This document shows positions 41,423 to 42,653 of a stretch of 42,653 bases of DNA, piece by piece. The stretch's first letter is position 1. Each line of letters starts with the position of its first letter. Under the pieces are notes generated by a model. That model did no database searches. It saw only the letters and a program-made list of their open reading frames with translations, and was not told where the DNA came from. The position numbers and the translations under genes were made by a program. Source of the stretch: Candidatus Fermentibacterota bacterium (GTDB lineage Bacteria > Fermentibacterota > Fermentibacteria > Fermentibacterales > JCC-6); assembly GCA_003646025.1 (NCBI GenBank), contig QNDR01000011.1, positions 1 to 42,653 of the forward strand, in the 5' to 3' direction.

Positions 41423-42653
41423 GATTACCGGAAATAGCTGTACGCCGTAGTATCTCGATGATTATGGTATTTATCGCATTTATCGGATTTGGAATATTCT
41501 CTCTTTCACAGCTCGGTCTTGATCTTTTTCCGAAACTTGAGTTTCCGCAGATCGTGATTGTAAGTATGATGCGTGGAACCGGTCCGGAGGAAATGGAACG
41601 TCTGGTTACAGATGTTCTTGAAGAATCTGTCTCTCAGGTTATGAATCTTAAGAATATTGAATCAACCTCCGGCTCTGGTAGCAGTGTTATTTTCGCTGAG
41701 TTCGAATGGGGAACCGACATGAACCAGGCGGAGATTGATATTCGCAATGCACTGGATCTCTATGAAGATCAGCTTCCTGAAGATGTAACTGATCCAATGG
41801 TAATTGCTCTTGATCCCAGTCTCTCTCCGATTATGTTTCTTTCTTTTTCAAGTGACGTCCTAAACGAAGCAGAGTTGAGATACTTAATAGAGAATGATAT
41901 TGAGCCACTCATCAACAGGATTGATGGAGTTGGTTCCACTATGACCAGAGGTGGAATTGAGGAACAGATAAATGTTGATGTCAATCCGATAATTCTCTCC
42001 GAACAAGGACTTTCTTTAAGCCAGCTTGTAGGAGCACTCAGTTCAGTAAGGGAAGATGTACCGGCAGGTGATTTCAGCTTCAACGGAACCTACATGAACA
42101 TGAAGGTAGAAACAGCATTTCATAGCCTTGAAGAGATCGGGCGTCTTGTTGTTGGACAGAACGCGGGGATGCCAGTTCAACTTCAAAATGTTGCATCTAT
42201 TTATCGCGGGTACAAAGATATAAAATCAATCGTTCGTGTAGATGGCAGCAGTTCAGTAGTTATGGTTGTTTTCAGGCGGGCTGACGCCAATACTGTCAAT
42301 GTCTGCGGGAGGGTTGTCGATTCCCTTTCCGAAATTGATGACAGCTTTGGAAGTGCGTTCTCTTCGAGTATAGTGTTCAGTCAGGCTGATTTCATAAACA
42401 AATCGATAATGAATCTTGCTGATACCGGTTTGATTGCACTGGTTGTGGCGTCGCTTGTTCTTCTTTTCTTCCTGCGGTCCTGGAGGACTTCTCTCGTGGT
42501 CGCAATCTCTATTCCGGTCTCCGTTATTCTCTGCTTCATTGCATTGAGGTTGTTCGACATCACCCTAAATCTGATTTCACTTTCCGGCCTTGTTCTCGCT
42601 GTTGGTATGCTTGTTGACAACTCTATTGTTGTCCTTGAAAATATTTTCAGACA
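41419..42653 (+). CDS. RND-type efflux transporter, 3'-truncated by window edge
   Basis: The frame starts at ATG 41419 (overlapping the adaptor stop) and is open to the end of the window, about 411 residues. Typical HAE-1/AcrB-like N-terminal layout: MRLPEIAVRRSISMIMVFIAF (TM1), FPKLEFPQIVIVSMMRGTGPEEME, the porter domain, then TM2-TM4. The proton-relay region is GMLVDNSIVVLENI, with Asp-Asn in the place of the Asp-Asp of AcrB. It pumps hydrophobic compounds out across both membranes with the two preceding gene products. Confidence 0.92.
   Translation, partial: MRLPEIAVRRSISMIMVFIAFIGFGIFSLSQLGLDLFPKLEFPQIVIVSMMRGTGPEEMERLVTDVLEESVSQVMNLKNIESTSGSGSSVIFAEFEWGTDMNQAEIDIRNALDLYEDQLPEDVTDPMVIALDPSLSPIMFLSFSSDVLNEAELRYLIENDIEPLINRIDGVGSTMTRGGIEEQINVDVNPIILSEQGLSLSQLVGALSSVREDVPAGDFSFNGTYMNMKVETAFHSLEEIGRLVVGQNAGMPVQLQNVASIYRGYKDIKSIVRVDGSSSVVMVVFRRADANTVNVCGRVVDSLSEIDDSFGSAFSSSIVFSQADFINKSIMNLADTGLIALVVASLVLLFFLRSWRTSLVVAISIPVSVILCFIALRLFDITLNLISLSGLVLAVGMLVDNSIVVLENIFR

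Noticed and set aside
1-42653. CRISPR arrays, tRNA or rRNA genes
   Set aside because: No regular repeat-spacer pattern and no cloverleaf or rRNA segments were recognised by eye.

Overview
The window reads like a chromosomal segment of an anaerobic, probably fermentative, Gram-negative bacterium from a poorly cultured phylum. TolC/RND efflux genes and lipoprotein signals indicate an outer membrane. A cytosolic [NiFe] hydrogenase and a ferredoxin-linked Mrp/Mbx-type membrane complex indicate anaerobic energy metabolism. A secreted protease with a FlgD-like C-terminal sorting domain and a beta-propeller protein resemble FCB-related or Fermentibacteria-like lineages. That placement is an inference from gene style, not a computed result. 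Most genes are at moderate GC, except for a visibly AT-richer patch around 37.2-39.0 kb.

Layout. (1) 1-3.0 kb: the end of a six-bladed beta-propeller protein, then an atypical thioredoxin / thioredoxin reductase pair with a small membrane-anchored protein. (2) 3.1-14.9 kb: one long operon, hoxF-hoxU-hoxY-hoxH-hoxW, a lone receiver domain, then hypF-C-D-E-A-B. It encodes a complete NAD-linked [NiFe] hydrogenase, its protease and all six Hyp maturation factors, behind a strong promoter and a ~310-nt leader. (3) 15.0-17.4 kb: a NifX-like protein diverging from a secreted HExxH metalloprotease. (4) 17.5-28.9 kb: a TetR regulator with an operator inside its promoter, followed by twelve tightly packed genes in the order of archaeal mbx operons (Mrp E, F, G, MbhD-like, E/B, C, a fused double MrpD, then NuoH-, NuoB-, NuoC-, NuoD-like). 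The last gene fuses a NuoI-like 2x[4Fe-4S] subunit to an NfnL/GltD-like flavoprotein. (5) 29.0-33.9 kb: a formylglycine-generating-enzyme-like lipoprotein broken by an in-frame TAG, ppnP, a TldD/TldE pair and a metallophosphatase. (6) 33.8-36.4 kb, minus strand: a patatin-like phospholipase, PlsC, and a TetR regulator. (7) 36.4-38.3 kb: a decayed transposase end, a truncated TetR copy and an unusual membrane protein. (8) 38.3 kb to the end: an intact TetR, TolC, a periplasmic adaptor and an RND pump cut by the window edge.

How the genes work together. HoxFUYH should interconvert H2 and NAD(H) in the cytosol. The Mbx-like complex lacks the second pair of [NiFe]-ligating cysteines, so it is probably not a hydrogenase. 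With the NfnL-like module on its electron-input subunit it could exchange electrons between ferredoxin and a pyridine nucleotide while pumping ions, doing the job that Rnf does elsewhere. Both this flavoprotein and the thioredoxin reductase lack the arginines that normally bind the NADP 2'-phosphate. The best candidate for an under-described system is the TetR-controlled, NfnL-fused, double-MrpD Mbx complex.
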